Source: Trebonia sp963811335 (GTDB lineage Bacteria; Actinomycetota; Actinomycetes; Streptosporangiales; Streptosporangiaceae). From it: a stretch of 64,000 nucleotides of DNA. Below the pieces are notes generated by a model. It worked only from the letters and a program-made list of their open reading frames with translations, was not told the DNA's origin and did no database searches. The DNA is taken from positions 198,158 to 262,157 of the forward strand of contig CAWERB010000032.1 in the NCBI GenBank assembly GCA_963811335.1, given 5' to 3'. Shown here piece after piece: positions 18,005 through 26,545 of the stretch. The position numbers were made by a program, and so were the translations under genes. How positions within the stretch are numbered: the first letter of the stretch is position 1; every line of letters starts with the position of its first letter.

Positions 18005-19423
18005 TTGTCCGAAACCCAGAGCCTGGACGCGACCGGGCCGTCCGGCGGTACGGCAACGCGCAAGTTGCGCAAGCGCGCGGTGGTGGCCTCCGGCATCGGG
18101 TTCTTCACCGATGCCTACGACCTGTTCGTCATCGGCATCGTGTCCACCCTGCTGAAGGGGCAATGGCATCTCGGCACCGGCCAGCTCGCGCTGCTGAACG
18201 CGGTCATGCTCGGTGCGGCGTTCCTCGGCGCGCTGTGCTTCGGCAGGCTCGCCGACTCGATCGGCCGCACCCGGGTGTACTGGATATCCGCCGCACTCAT
18301 GGTGCTCGCGGCGATCGGCTCGGCGCTGTCACCGTCGCTGCTCGTGCTGACCATCTTCCGGTTCCTGCTCGGCTTCGGCGTCGGCGGCGACTACCCGGTC
18401 ACCAGCGTGCTTGTCAGCGAGTACGCGCACCACGGCACCCGCGGCAGGCAGGTCGGCCTCGTCTTCTCCGCCCAGGCGGTCGGGCTGATCGTCGGCCCGC
18501 TGCTCGCCCTCGCCTTCCTCGGCGGCGGCCTGGGCGCCCCGCTCACCTGGCGGCTGCTGCTCGGCGTAGGCGCCATCCCCGCGGCCGTCGCGGTCTGGCT
18601 GCGCCGCAAGCTGCCCGAGTCGGACCACTTCACGGCCGCCGCCGCGAAGACCGCCGCCGCGAAGACCGCCGCTGCGAAGACGCCGCTGCGAAGACAGCTG
18701 TCACGGACCCGGCCACGCGAGGCGAGGCACAGCCGCGGCCCGCGGCAGGCCGGCGCGGTTTCCTCGCCAGCCGCCGCCTGCTGACCCTGCTCGTCGGCAC
18801 CTCCGGCTGCTGGTTCCTGCTCGACTACGCCTACTACGGCAACACGATCTCCACCCCGCGGATCATCTCCCTCATCAACCCGAACTCGTCGCAGATCACC
18901 ACGATCGCGATCCAGCTGGCCATCTTCGTGGTCGCCGCGGTGCCCGGCTACATCCTGGCGATCGCCCGGATGGACCGCATCGGGCACCGCAAGCTCCAGC
19001 TCGTCGGCTTCGTCCGCGATGGGCCTGTGCTTCGCCGTGATCAGCCTGGTGCCCGGCATGACTACGGCGGTCGCTCCGTTCCTCCTGGTCTACGGGATCA
19101 GCTACTTCTTCACCGAGTTCGGCCCGAACGTCACCACGTTCGTGCTGCCCGGCGAACTGTTCCCCACCTCGGTGCGGGCCACGGGCCACGGCATCTCGGC
19201 CGGCATCGGCAAGTTCGGCGCGTTCGTCGGCGTCTTCCTGTTCCCTGTGCTGCAGAGCTCACTCGGCCTGCGCGGCACGCTGCTGCTCACCGCCGGCGTC
19301 TCCGTCCTCGGCGCCCTGCTCACCCTGGTCCTCCCCGAGCCCGCCGGGCGCAGCCTCGACGAGATCGCCGCCGAGCACGAGGCGCACGAGCCCGACCTCG
19401 CCGAGGTCGCCCAGGCCGCCTAG
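18005..19423 (+). CDS. MFS transporter (PHS/sugar-porter type), two frameshifts
   Basis: Start TTG 18005 follows CGAGGGA; an upstream TTG at 17924 is less likely. The first frame has six helices, with GFFTDAYDLFVIGI in helix 1, motif A GRLADSIGRTRVY and GFGVGGDYPVTSVL, as in phosphate or organic-acid porters. An indel in a 15-base repeat at 18640-18700 moves the frame to TLLVGTSGCWFLLDYAYYG. A second indel near 19015 leads to MGLCFAVISLVPG and the end PEPAGRSLDEIAAEH. The total of about 470 residues fits the family. The substrate is not known. It converges on the hydroxylase gene with overlapping stops. Confidence 0.85.
18641..18700. repeat. 15-base tandem repeat with a 14-base last unit
   Basis: The unit GCCGCCGCGAAGACC (Ala-Ala-Ala-Lys-Thr) is repeated about four times in the central cytoplasmic loop of the MFS gene. 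One junction lacks a C, which shifts the frame here. Confidence 0.75.
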
Positions 19424-20304
19424 GCGGAGACGGGCTCGGCGTCCGGGGTGCGGGCGGACGGGGGCTCCCAGTCCGGCGGCATGAACAGGTAGCCGAGCCG
19501 GTCGCGCCACGACGCGGCGGCCCTGACGTCCCGCCACAGGGCGGCGTAGTGGCCGTACTGCAGCGTGATGAGGTTGTACGAGTCGACCGGGTGGACCAGG
19601 CCGTACTTCGGCCGGTAGAGCTCCGGCTGGAAGGTGCCGAACATGCGGTCCCAGATGACGAGGATGCCCGCGTAGTTCCTGTCCAGGTAGATCGGGTCGG
19701 AGCCGTGGTGCACCCGGTGGTGCGACGGCGTGTTGAACAGGAACTCGACCGGCCGCGGCAGCTTCCTGATCATCTCGGTGTGCACGAAGAACTGGTAGAC
19801 GAGGTTGACACCGTAGGCGAAGTAGATCGCCCACGGCGCCACGCCGAGCAGCGGCAGCGGGAGCCAGAAGAAGAAGTCGAACCAGGGATTCCACTTCTGC
19901 CGCAGCGCGGTGCCGAAGTTCATGTACTCCGACGAGTGGTGGGCCTGGTGCGCGGCCCAGCCGACCCGGGCGCGGTGCACGAACCGGTGCTGCCAGTAGT
20001 AGGCGAAGTCCACGCCGCCGACGACCAGCACCCAGGACCACCAGGTGCGCATCGGCAGGTGCCACGGCGCCACGTACAGGTACAGCGCGATGAGCGCGAT
20101 GAACGCCGCGACCTTGAGCGCCAGCGTGGAGAACAGCGAGAACAACCCCATCATGATCGACGTCGACGCGTCCTTGGACGCGTAGCCGGTCACGTCGTCG
20201 TGGTCGAGCCACTTGAGCGCGGCGAGCTCGACGCCGATGAAGAGGAGGAAGAACGGGACCGCCCACGTCACCGGGTTGGCCCACGGGTTAAGCACGTCGC
20301 GCAT
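19420..20304 (-). CDS. Sterol desaturase / fatty acid hydroxylase family membrane protein
   Basis: 294 residues from ATG 20304, which has GGAGG six bases upstream. Four or more membrane segments surround the His-box clusters of a di-iron membrane hydroxylase: HRFVH, HQAHHSS, FFVH and HRVHHG. These enzymes hydroxylate or desaturate lipids such as fatty acids, sterols or carotenoids. It lies 63 bases downstream of the FAH-family gene on the same strand, probably in one transcript. The substrate is not deducible. Confidence 0.9.
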   Translation of the reverse strand: MRDVLNPWANPVTWAVPFFLLFIGVELAALKWLDHDDVTGYASKDASTSIMMGLFSLFSTLALKVAAFIALIALYLYVAPWHLPMRTWWSWVLVVGGVDFAYYWQHRFVHRARVGWAAHQAHHSSEYMNFGTALRQKWNPWFDFFFWLPLPLLGVAPWAIYFAYGVNLVYQFFVHTEMIRKLPRPVEFLFNTPSHHRVHHGSDPIYLDRNYAGILVIWDRMFGTFQPELYRPKYGLVHPVDSYNLITLQYGHYAALWRDVRAAASWRDRLGYLFMPPDWEPPSARTPDAEPVSA

Positions 20305-20367
20305 CGTCGCCTCCACCGACGTCGAGCCGGCCGTATAACCAGCTATGTAACTGGCGGGTAACATACC

Positions 20368-21258
20368 TTACGTCGCGTCTCTCAACAAGGCGGCCTTGCC
20401 GCGCACCACGGGGTTGACCAGCTCGCCGATCCCCGAGATGCGGATACGGACCTCGTCGCCGGCCTCCAGGGTGAAGGGCAGGTCGGGCACCACGCTGGTC
20501 CCGGTGGACAGGATCACGCCGGCGGGGAACTCGTCCGCGCGGAACAGGTAGCCGGCCAGCTCGTCGATCTTCCTGTGCAGCGCCCCGGTGCTCGCGCTGC
20601 CCGCCCAGGCCGCCGCGCCGCCGCGGGCGATCGTCAGCTCGATGGTCAGCGCGTACGGGTCGGGAACCTCCCACGCGGGCACGATCCACGGGCAGGCCGC
20701 GCAGCCGCCGAGGTAGACCTTGGCCTGCGGCAGGTACAGCGGGTTCTCGCCCTCGATGGACCGTGAGCTCATGTCGTTGCAGACGGTGTAGCCGGCCACG
20801 GCGCCCGCCGCGTTGAGCACGACGGCCAGCTCCGGCTCGGGGACGTCGATGACGGAATCGGACCGCACAGACACCGGCTCGCCAGGGCCGCTGACCCGCC
20901 ACGCCGCGGACTTGAAGAACAGCTCGGGCCGCTCCGCCGCGTACACCCGGTCGTAGACGTCCGCCGACTGCTCGCTCTCCGCCATCCGGGCGGTACGCGA
21001 CCGCTCGTAGGTGACGCCCGCCGCCCACACCTCCATGCGGCCGTCCACCGGGGCAAGCAGCTGGGCGCCGGCGGCCGGGCTCGTCGCTCCGCCGGGGTGC
21101 TCGCAGGCCTCGCGGATCCGGTCAAGCGGCAGGGCCAGCAGGTCGCCCAGCGACCCGGCCCCCGCCGACTCGGGCACCGCCAGCTCGGTCACCGCGTCGC
21201 CGTCGATCACCCCGACGCGAGCCCGGCGATCGCCGAGATGAAACCTGACCAGCCGCAC
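20368..21258 (-). CDS. Fumarylacetoacetate hydrolase (FAH) family protein
   Basis: 296 residues from GTG 21258, with AGGAGG six bases upstream. The catalytic fold is recognisable by the metal ligands in VPEPELAVVL, by CNDMSSRSIEGENPLYLPQAK and by STGTSVVP near the end. Members cleave C-C bonds of beta-diketo acids or hydrate/isomerise aromatic-degradation intermediates. It is divergent from the LysE gene (195-base gap) and upstream of the membrane hydroxylase. The exact substrate is unknown. Confidence 0.9.
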   Translation of the reverse strand: MRLVRFHLGDRRARVGVIDGDAVTELAVPESAGAGSLGDLLALPLDRIREACEHPGGATSPAAGAQLLAPVDGRMEVWAAGVTYERSRTARMAESEQSADVYDRVYAAERPELFFKSAAWRVSGPGEPVSVRSDSVIDVPEPELAVVLNAAGAVAGYTVCNDMSSRSIEGENPLYLPQAKVYLGGCAACPWIVPAWEVPDPYALTIELTIARGGAAAWAGSASTGALHRKIDELAGYLFRADEFPAGVILSTGTSVVPDLPFTLEAGDEVRIRISGIGELVNPVVRGKAALLRDAT

Positions 21259-21452
21259 GGCAACCTCCTGGACGACTCGGGACGACACCTCGATACTGCC
21301 ACCGCCAGGCCCGGAGCGGTTATCCGGTGGTGACGGACTTTCCGCTGTCGGCCAGCGCCTGCGACGCGGCGCACGCGCCCCACGCCGGCAGGCGTGCTCA
21401 CGCGAGGGCGCGAAGGGTGCCAGCACACCCATATCCGCGTAATGATGGCCAC

Positions 21453-22091
21453 ATGATCTCATCGGGGCACTTGATCGGCTTCACGCTCGCTTCGCTCGTC
21501 ATCATCGTCGTGCCCGGTCCTGGGGTGCTGTTCGTGATCGGGCGCGCGCTCGCGCACGGGCGGCGGACCGCGTTCGCGACCGCGGCCGGGCACGCGGCGG
21601 GCAACTACGTGGTGGCCGCGTGCGTGGCGGTCGGGCTCGGCACGCTGCTGCAGCGTTCCGCGGAGGTGTTCACCGTGGTCAAGCTGGCTGGCGCGCTCTA
21701 CCTGGTGTTCCTCGGCGTCCAGGCGGTCAGGCGCCGGCACTCGCTCGCGACGGCGATGTCGTCGGCGGCGGGCGCGGGCGACAGCTGGCGCGCACTGCGT
21801 GACGGGTTCGTCGTCGGGGTGACCAACCCGAAGTCGTTCATCTTGTTCGGTGCGATCCTGCCCCAGTTCGTCGACCGGGGAGCGGGGAACGTCCCGGCGC
21901 AGATGCTGCTGCTCGCGCTCATCTCGGTCAGCCTGGGGCTGGTCTCCGACGTCACCTGGGGGCTGGCCGCGAGCACGGTCCGCGCCTGGTTCGCCCGGTC
22001 GCCGCGCCGGTACGCACTCGTCGGCGGCGCCGGCGGCCTGGCCATGGTTGGCGTCGGCGTCACGATCGCGCTCACCGGGCCGAGCAAGTAG
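21453..22091 (+). CDS. LysE/RhtB-family exporter
   Basis: 212 residues with about six membrane helices. Signature regions are IIVVPGPGVLFVIGRALAHGRR near the N-terminus, LVFLGVQAVRRR, and FVVGVTNPKSFILFGAILPQFVDRG in the middle, which mark amino acid or homoserine-lactone exporters. Starts at ATG 21453. It is divergent from the FAH gene. Confidence 0.92.
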   Translation: MISSGHLIGFTLASLVIIVVPGPGVLFVIGRALAHGRRTAFATAAGHAAGNYVVAACVAVGLGTLLQRSAEVFTVVKLAGALYLVFLGVQAVRRRHSLATAMSSAAGAGDSWRALRDGFVVGVTNPKSFILFGAILPQFVDRGAGNVPAQMLLLALISVSLGLVSDVTWGLAASTVRAWFARSPRRYALVGGAGGLAMVGVGVTIALTGPSK

Positions 22092-22187
22092 CTGCGGGCA
22101 GCTAATCAGCCCAGGTCAGTGAGTCGGCTGGGGGAAGGTTCGCCCCAGGCAGCGTGGCGGCCCGCCGCCCGTCCGTAGACTGGGCGG

Positions 22188-22613
22188 GTGGCATCGGTGA
22201 CAGACCCGAAGATCAGCGAGTTCCTCAGCGCGGGTACCCGGACCGGCAAGCTGGCCTACGCCGCCCAGGGCGGCAGGCCGCTGGTTGCCCCTATCTGGTT
22301 CATCGTGGAGGACGGCGACCTCGTGTTCAACACGGGGAAGGACACGGCCAAGGGCCGGGCGCTGGCCCGTGATCCCCGGGCTGCGCTCTGCGTTGACCTG
22401 GAGGAGCCGCCGTACGGCTTCGTCCAGGTGCAAGGTGAAGCCGAGCTGTCGGAGGATCCAGGGGAACTGGTGCGCACCGCCACCGCGATCGCCGCCCGCT
22501 ACGTGGGCCCCGACCGGGCCGAGGAATTCGGCAAGCGCAACGGCGTTCCCGGCGAGCTCGTGGTCCGGCTGCGCCCGGTCAAGGTCATCGCCGTCTTCGA
22601 TATGACCGCCTGA
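22188..22613 (+). CDS. PPOX-class F420-dependent oxidoreductase
   Basis: 141 residues from GTG 22188. It has the split-barrel flavin-binding fold: TGKLAYAAQGGRPLVAPIWFIVEDGDLVF, TAKGRALARDPRAALCVD and the VQVQGEAEL strand. This family uses F420H2 to reduce diverse substrates or binds F420/FMN. A short, apparently single gene in a 100-base gap after lysE. Confidence 0.87.
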   Translation: MASVTDPKISEFLSAGTRTGKLAYAAQGGRPLVAPIWFIVEDGDLVFNTGKDTAKGRALARDPRAALCVDLEEPPYGFVQVQGEAELSEDPGELVRTATAIAARYVGPDRAEEFGKRNGVPGELVVRLRPVKVIAVFDMTA

Positions 22614-22653
22614 TCGGCCGGGCGGGCAAGTAACCCGAAAGGCGAGGCACTCA

Positions 22654-23343
22654 CTAGTGCCTCGTCCGCCGGCCGGCCGGGGGAGCGCCGCGGCCGGGCC
22701 GGACGATGCCGTGCTCGTAGGCGTAGACGGCGACCTGCACCCGGTCGCGCAGGCCGAGCCGGGCAAGGATGCGGGCGATGTGGCTCTTGATGGTGGCCTC
22801 GCTGAGGTAGAGGCTAGCGGCGATCTCGGCGTTCGAAAGACCCTGGGCCACCAGTCGCACGACGTCCAGTTCCCGCTCGCTCAGGCTCCCCGCGCCGCCT
22901 GCGCCCGGGGCGCCGGGGGCGGGGCCATTGCAGTAGTCCTCGATCAGCCGCCGGGTGATCGCCGGGGCGAGCAGGGTCTCGCCGGCGGCGACCGCGCGCA
23001 CGGCGCCGGCCAGCTGGTCGCGGCTCGCGTCCTTGAGCAGGAAGCCGCTCGCGCCCGCCTTCAGCGCGTGGTAGACGTACTCGTCCAGGTTGAAGGTGGT
23101 CAGCATCAGGATGCGCGCCCGGGACCCGGCCTTGACGAGCCGGGTGGTCGCCTCGATGCCGTTCATCTTGGGCATCCGGACGTCCATCAAGATCACGTCG
23201 GGGTCAAGTAGTCGCGCCTGGTCAAGCGCCTGGCCGCCGTCGGCGGCCTCACCGGCGACGGCTAGGTCCGGCTCAGCTTCGAGCAGCATCCGCAGGCCCT
23301 CGCGGACCAGGTCCTGGTCATCAACGATCAGGACGCTGATCAC
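22654..23343 (-). CDS. NarL-type response regulator
   Basis: 229 residues. The receiver domain begins MISVLIVDDQDLVREG, with the acceptor Asp in VILMDVRMPKMNG and KAGASGFLLKDASR. The LuxR HTH is LSERELDVVRLVAQGLSNAEIAASLYLSEATIKSH. The start GTG overlaps the kinase stop (GTGA). The cognate kinase is next to it, and the ABC transporter divergent from the kinase is the likely target. Confidence 0.95.
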   Translation of the reverse strand: MISVLIVDDQDLVREGLRMLLEAEPDLAVAGEAADGGQALDQARLLDPDVILMDVRMPKMNGIEATTRLVKAGSRARILMLTTFNLDEYVYHALKAGASGFLLKDASRDQLAGAVRAVAAGETLLAPAITRRLIEDYCNGPAPGAPGAGGAGSLSERELDVVRLVAQGLSNAEIAASLYLSEATIKSHIARILARLGLRDRVQVAVYAYEHGIVRPGRGAPPAGRRTRH

Positions 23344-24599
23344 GGCAGTCCCGCGGGCCGGAGCCCGCCCTCGAGCGACAGCCGGGCCCGGACGGTGAAC
23401 CCGCCGCCTGGCCGCGGCCCGGCAGCCAGCTCACCGCCGAACACCGCGGCCCGCTCGCGCATCCCGGCCATTCCGTGCCCGCCAGCCGGGACCCTGCTAC
23501 CGGGCTCGGCGATCCCGTCGTCGGTGACCTCGACCGTGACGGTGTCCGCCGCGCACCCGATCGTCACGTCGGCGCGGGCCGGGCCTGCGTGCTTGAGCAC
23601 GTTAGTCAGCGCTTCCTGGACGATCCGGTACACCGACACGTCCACGGCCGCGGGCAGCGCGCCGGGGTCGCCGTCGATGACCAGGTGCACCGGCAGCCCG
23701 GCCGCCCGGACGCTGGCGGCCAGCGCGTCCAGTTCGGCGATGCCTGGCTGCGGGTCGAGCCCGGCCTCCTCGTCCGGGTCGCGCAGCACGCCGAGCAGGC
23801 GGCGGGTCTCGGCCAGCGCCTGCCGTGCGCTGTTCTCGATCTTCTCCAGGGTCGCCTCGGCTGGCTTTCCCGACGCCCGGCCGCCGGCTGCCTGCAGCAC
23901 GATCACGCTGAGGTGGTGGGCGACGATGTCGTGCAGTTCCCTGGCGATCCGTGTCCGCTCGGCCGCCGCGGCCTGCTCGGCCTGGCGCTGCAGCGCCGCG
24001 CTCCGCGCGGCGAGCGTGGCGGCCTGCCCGCGGGCGTGGACGAGGACGCCGGCCAGCCAGAACGCCACCAGCTGCAACAACGCCAATGTCACGCCGGGGC
24101 CGCCGCCGCCCCCCTTCCCCAGGACCAGCCCTAGGTTCCCCAAATTACTGATCACGAAGATGACCGGGATGCTGAGCAACAGGCCAGCGACGGCACGGCG
24201 GAAGCTCGCGTGCGCTCCCAGCGAGTAGGCGGCGGCGAACAGCATGAACGTGAACGCCAGACCCCGCAGCGAGTTGTGCGCGAGCAGGCAAAGCAGGGCC
24301 ATGCCAGCCCAGATCGCCAGCCACATCAGCAGCGGCGCGCGGCGGCGCAGCACCAGGGCCGCGCCGACAAGCAGGGGCAGCAGCGCCAGCAGCCAAGAAG
24401 GCCCGACGATCGCCTCGCTGCCGATCAGACGGGGCGCGCCCCAGGCGGCGACGGCGATGAGCCCGGCCGCGGCGACGCCGATGCCGGCATCGGCGATCCC
24501 GATCCCGGCGTCGGTGATGATGCCCGCCTGTTCGCCCGCCGAGCGCCCAACTGACTGCATGTAACCGACGGTATCCGCTGGCCAGTCCCTGTGCATCAT
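23340..24599 (-). CDS. Sensor histidine kinase (HisKA_3 type)
   Basis: 419 residues at most. Four to five N-terminal membrane helices (about 40-170) are followed by the phospho-acceptor region TRIARELHDIVAHHLSVIVLQA and a HATPase domain (EALTNVLKHAG, VEVTDDGI, GGHGMAGMRERAAVFGG). It has little extracellular domain, as in intramembrane-sensing kinases of ABC transporter systems. ATG 24599 is given; ATG 24560 is an alternative. It is divergent from the ABC transporter operon. Confidence 0.93.
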   Translation of the reverse strand: MMHRDWPADTVGYMQSVGRSAGEQAGIITDAGIGIADAGIGVAAAGLIAVAAWGAPRLIGSEAIVGPSWLLALLPLLVGAALVLRRRAPLLMWLAIWAGMALLCLLAHNSLRGLAFTFMLFAAAYSLGAHASFRRAVAGLLLSIPVIFVISNLGNLGLVLGKGGGGGPGVTLALLQLVAFWLAGVLVHARGQAATLAARSAALQRQAEQAAAAERTRIARELHDIVAHHLSVIVLQAAGGRASGKPAEATLEKIENSARQALAETRRLLGVLRDPDEEAGLDPQPGIAELDALAASVRAAGLPVHLVIDGDPGALPAAVDVSVYRIVQEALTNVLKHAGPARADVTIGCAADTVTVEVTDDGIAEPGSRVPAGGHGMAGMRERAAVFGGELAAGPRPGGGFTVRARLSLEGGLRPAGLP

Positions 24600-24616
24600 C
24601 CGCGCGGCGACCTGGA

Positions 24617-24634
24617 TTCATCCTTGCGGATGAA
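24617..24634. promoter_or_regulatory. Inverted repeat TTCATCC-N4-GGATGAA, candidate response-regulator operator
   Basis: A perfect 7-base inverted repeat with a 4-base spacer lies in the 125-base gap between the kinase and the divergent ABC operon. Its size and location suit a LuxR/NarL-type regulator dimer acting on both promoters. The binding protein is inferred to be the adjacent response regulator. Confidence 0.6.
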
Positions 24635-24724
24635 CCGGTTCGCTCCCGTGGCCGCAGACAACCGAGTCGGGATCCAGGGACAGTAGGCGGCGGACACACC
24701 GGACTGACGCATGGGAGGAGACCA

Positions 24725-25453
24725 ATGAACGTCGTGGAGGCCAGCGGCCTCGGCAAGCGCTACGGCCGTACCTGGGCGCTGCGCGAGTGCACGCTGGAGA
24801 TCCCCGCCGGGCGCGTGGCGGCCCTGGTCGGGCCGAACGGGGCCGGCAAAAGCACGCTGCTGAACCTGGCGGTTGGCCTGACCGTGCCGTCGGCGGGCGC
24901 GGTCACCGTGCTCGGCGGGCGCCGGGCGGGTTCGCCGGCCGCGCTTGACGGGATCGCGTTCGTGGCCCAGGACACGCCGCTGTACAAGACCCTGTCGGTC
25001 GCGGACATGATCTACGTGACCCGCGCCTTGAACCGGCGATTCGACAAGTCGTACGCGTACGCCCGGCTGGAGGAGCTCGGTATCCCGCCGAAGCGAAGGG
25101 CGGGGAAGCTGTCGGGCGGGCAGCAGGCGCAGCTCGCGCTGACCCTGGCGCTGGCCCGCCGGCCGCGGCTACTGATCCTGGATGAGCCGGTGGCGATGCT
25201 CGACCCGATCGCCAGGCACGACTTCATGGCCACCGTCCTGGCGGCGGCGTCCGCCTACGGGGTGTCGGTGCTGCTGTCCTCGCACGTGCTCACCGAGCTT
25301 GAGCGGGTCGCCAATTACCTCATCCTGCTGTCCAGGGGCGAGGTCCGGTTGACCGGGGCGGTCGACGACCTGCTAGCTAGCCACGGAAAAGCCAGTCTGG
25401 AGGAACTCGCCCTGACCTACCTGCGCGAGACTCCGGCGGAGGTGACGCGGTGA
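24725..25453 (+). CDS. ABC transporter ATP-binding protein
   Basis: 242 residues with Walker A GPNGAGKST, Q-loop FVAQDTPLYK, signature LSGGQQAQLALTLAL, Walker B LLILDEPVAMLD and H-loop LLSSHVL. GGAGGAG sits seven bases before ATG 24725. It should power the two membrane proteins encoded immediately downstream; the stop overlaps the GTG of the first permease. This arrangement beside a two-component system is typical of drug- or peptide-responsive export systems. Confidence 0.95.
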   Translation: MNVVEASGLGKRYGRTWALRECTLEIPAGRVAALVGPNGAGKSTLLNLAVGLTVPSAGAVTVLGGRRAGSPAALDGIAFVAQDTPLYKTLSVADMIYVTRALNRRFDKSYAYARLEELGIPPKRRAGKLSGGQQAQLALTLALARRPRLLILDEPVAMLDPIARHDFMATVLAAASAYGVSVLLSSHVLTELERVANYLILLSRGEVRLTGAVDDLLASHGKASLEELALTYLRETPAEVTR

Positions 25454-26517
25454 CCGCGCAAACGATACCGGCCCAGCCGGGCGCGGACCTGAGCCTGCGG
25501 CCGCTGCCGTGGCGGCGGATGGCCGGGGTCACCTGGCGGCAGCACCGCTACGCGCTGGTTGGCGTCGTCGTGCTGCTCGGCGCCCTCGCCGTGTGGGTGT
25601 GGACGGCCGGCACGTCGCTGCACAACGCCTACGCCGCCGCGGTCGCCTGCCATCCAGTGAACTCGTCCGCCTGCGTGAACCTGGTCGTCAGTTTCAACGG
25701 CAGCGCCACCGACAAATTCATGGGGAGTAAAGGGGCCGGGGGCGTCCTGCTGCAAGTGATGCCCGCGCTGATCGGGGCGTTCGCTGGGGCGCCGGTGCTG
25801 GCCAGGGAGCTGGAGACCGGGACCTTCCGGTTCGCCTGGACCCAGGGCTTCGGCCGGTGGCGCTGGGCCCTCGCCAAGCTCGTGCTGCTCGGGGTCGTGC
25901 TGGCCGCCGCCACCGCCGCGTTCGGCGCCCTGGTGTCCTGGTACTTCCAGCCGGAATCCGGCGCCAACAGCCAGATCCCCGGCCTATACGAAGCATCACC
26001 CTTCGGTAACCTGTTCAGCCTGCGCGAGGTCACGTTCCCCGCCTGGATCCTAGCTGCCTTCACGGTCGCGGCCCTGGCCGGGATGCTCATCCGCCGGGTC
26101 GTTCCGGCGATCGTCGCCACCCTGGCGGTGTACGCCGGGCTCGCCTTCGCGACCGCGGCGTTCCTCCGCCAGCACTACCTGACCCCGCTGGTCACCAGCA
26201 ACATCAACATCAGCCTGCCTGGCGGGAGCACTGCGTGGACCATCGGTCAGTGGACGACCAAGGGCGGCCGGTTCGCCTTCGCCGGCAATCCACCCGACAG
26301 CCTCGTCAACCAGCTCTGCTCCAACGTTCCACAGGACAAGATCGGGCCCCTCGGCTTCGCGCCGTGCATGGCTCAGCACGGCTACACGCAGTGGACCAGC
26401 TACCAGCCGGCCACCCGGTTCTGGCCGTTCCAGTGGATTGAGGGCGGCTGGCTGCTCGCCCTGTCGGTGGTGCTCGTCGCCGCCGCCATCTGGCTCGTCC
26501 GCCGCCGGGCCGCGTGA
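25450..26517 (+). CDS. ABC transporter permease 1
   Basis: 355 residues with about six membrane helices. PWRRMAGVTWRQHRYAL at the N-terminus precedes helix 1. A polar outer loop follows, then a core with APVLARELETGTFRFAWTQ, and a final helix before RRRAA. The GTG start overlaps the ATPase stop. It is a close paralogue of the next gene; the stretch around 25773-25885 is almost identical in DNA to 26852-26963. Confidence 0.9.
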   Translation: MTAQTIPAQPGADLSLRPLPWRRMAGVTWRQHRYALVGVVVLLGALAVWVWTAGTSLHNAYAAAVACHPVNSSACVNLVVSFNGSATDKFMGSKGAGGVLLQVMPALIGAFAGAPVLARELETGTFRFAWTQGFGRWRWALAKLVLLGVVLAAATAAFGALVSWYFQPESGANSQIPGLYEASPFGNLFSLREVTFPAWILAAFTVAALAGMLIRRVVPAIVATLAVYAGLAFATAAFLRQHYLTPLVTSNINISLPGGSTAWTIGQWTTKGGRFAFAGNPPDSLVNQLCSNVPQDKIGPLGFAPCMAQHGYTQWTSYQPATRFWPFQWIEGGWLLALSVVLVAAAIWLVRRRAA

Positions 26518-26545
26518 TGCGCGCGACCAGGTCGGCGGTGACGCG

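Noticed and set aside
18163..20361. Plus-strand frame of 732 codons
   Set aside because: Only the 18690-19015 part is MFS-like; the remainder is antisense to the hydroxylase gene.
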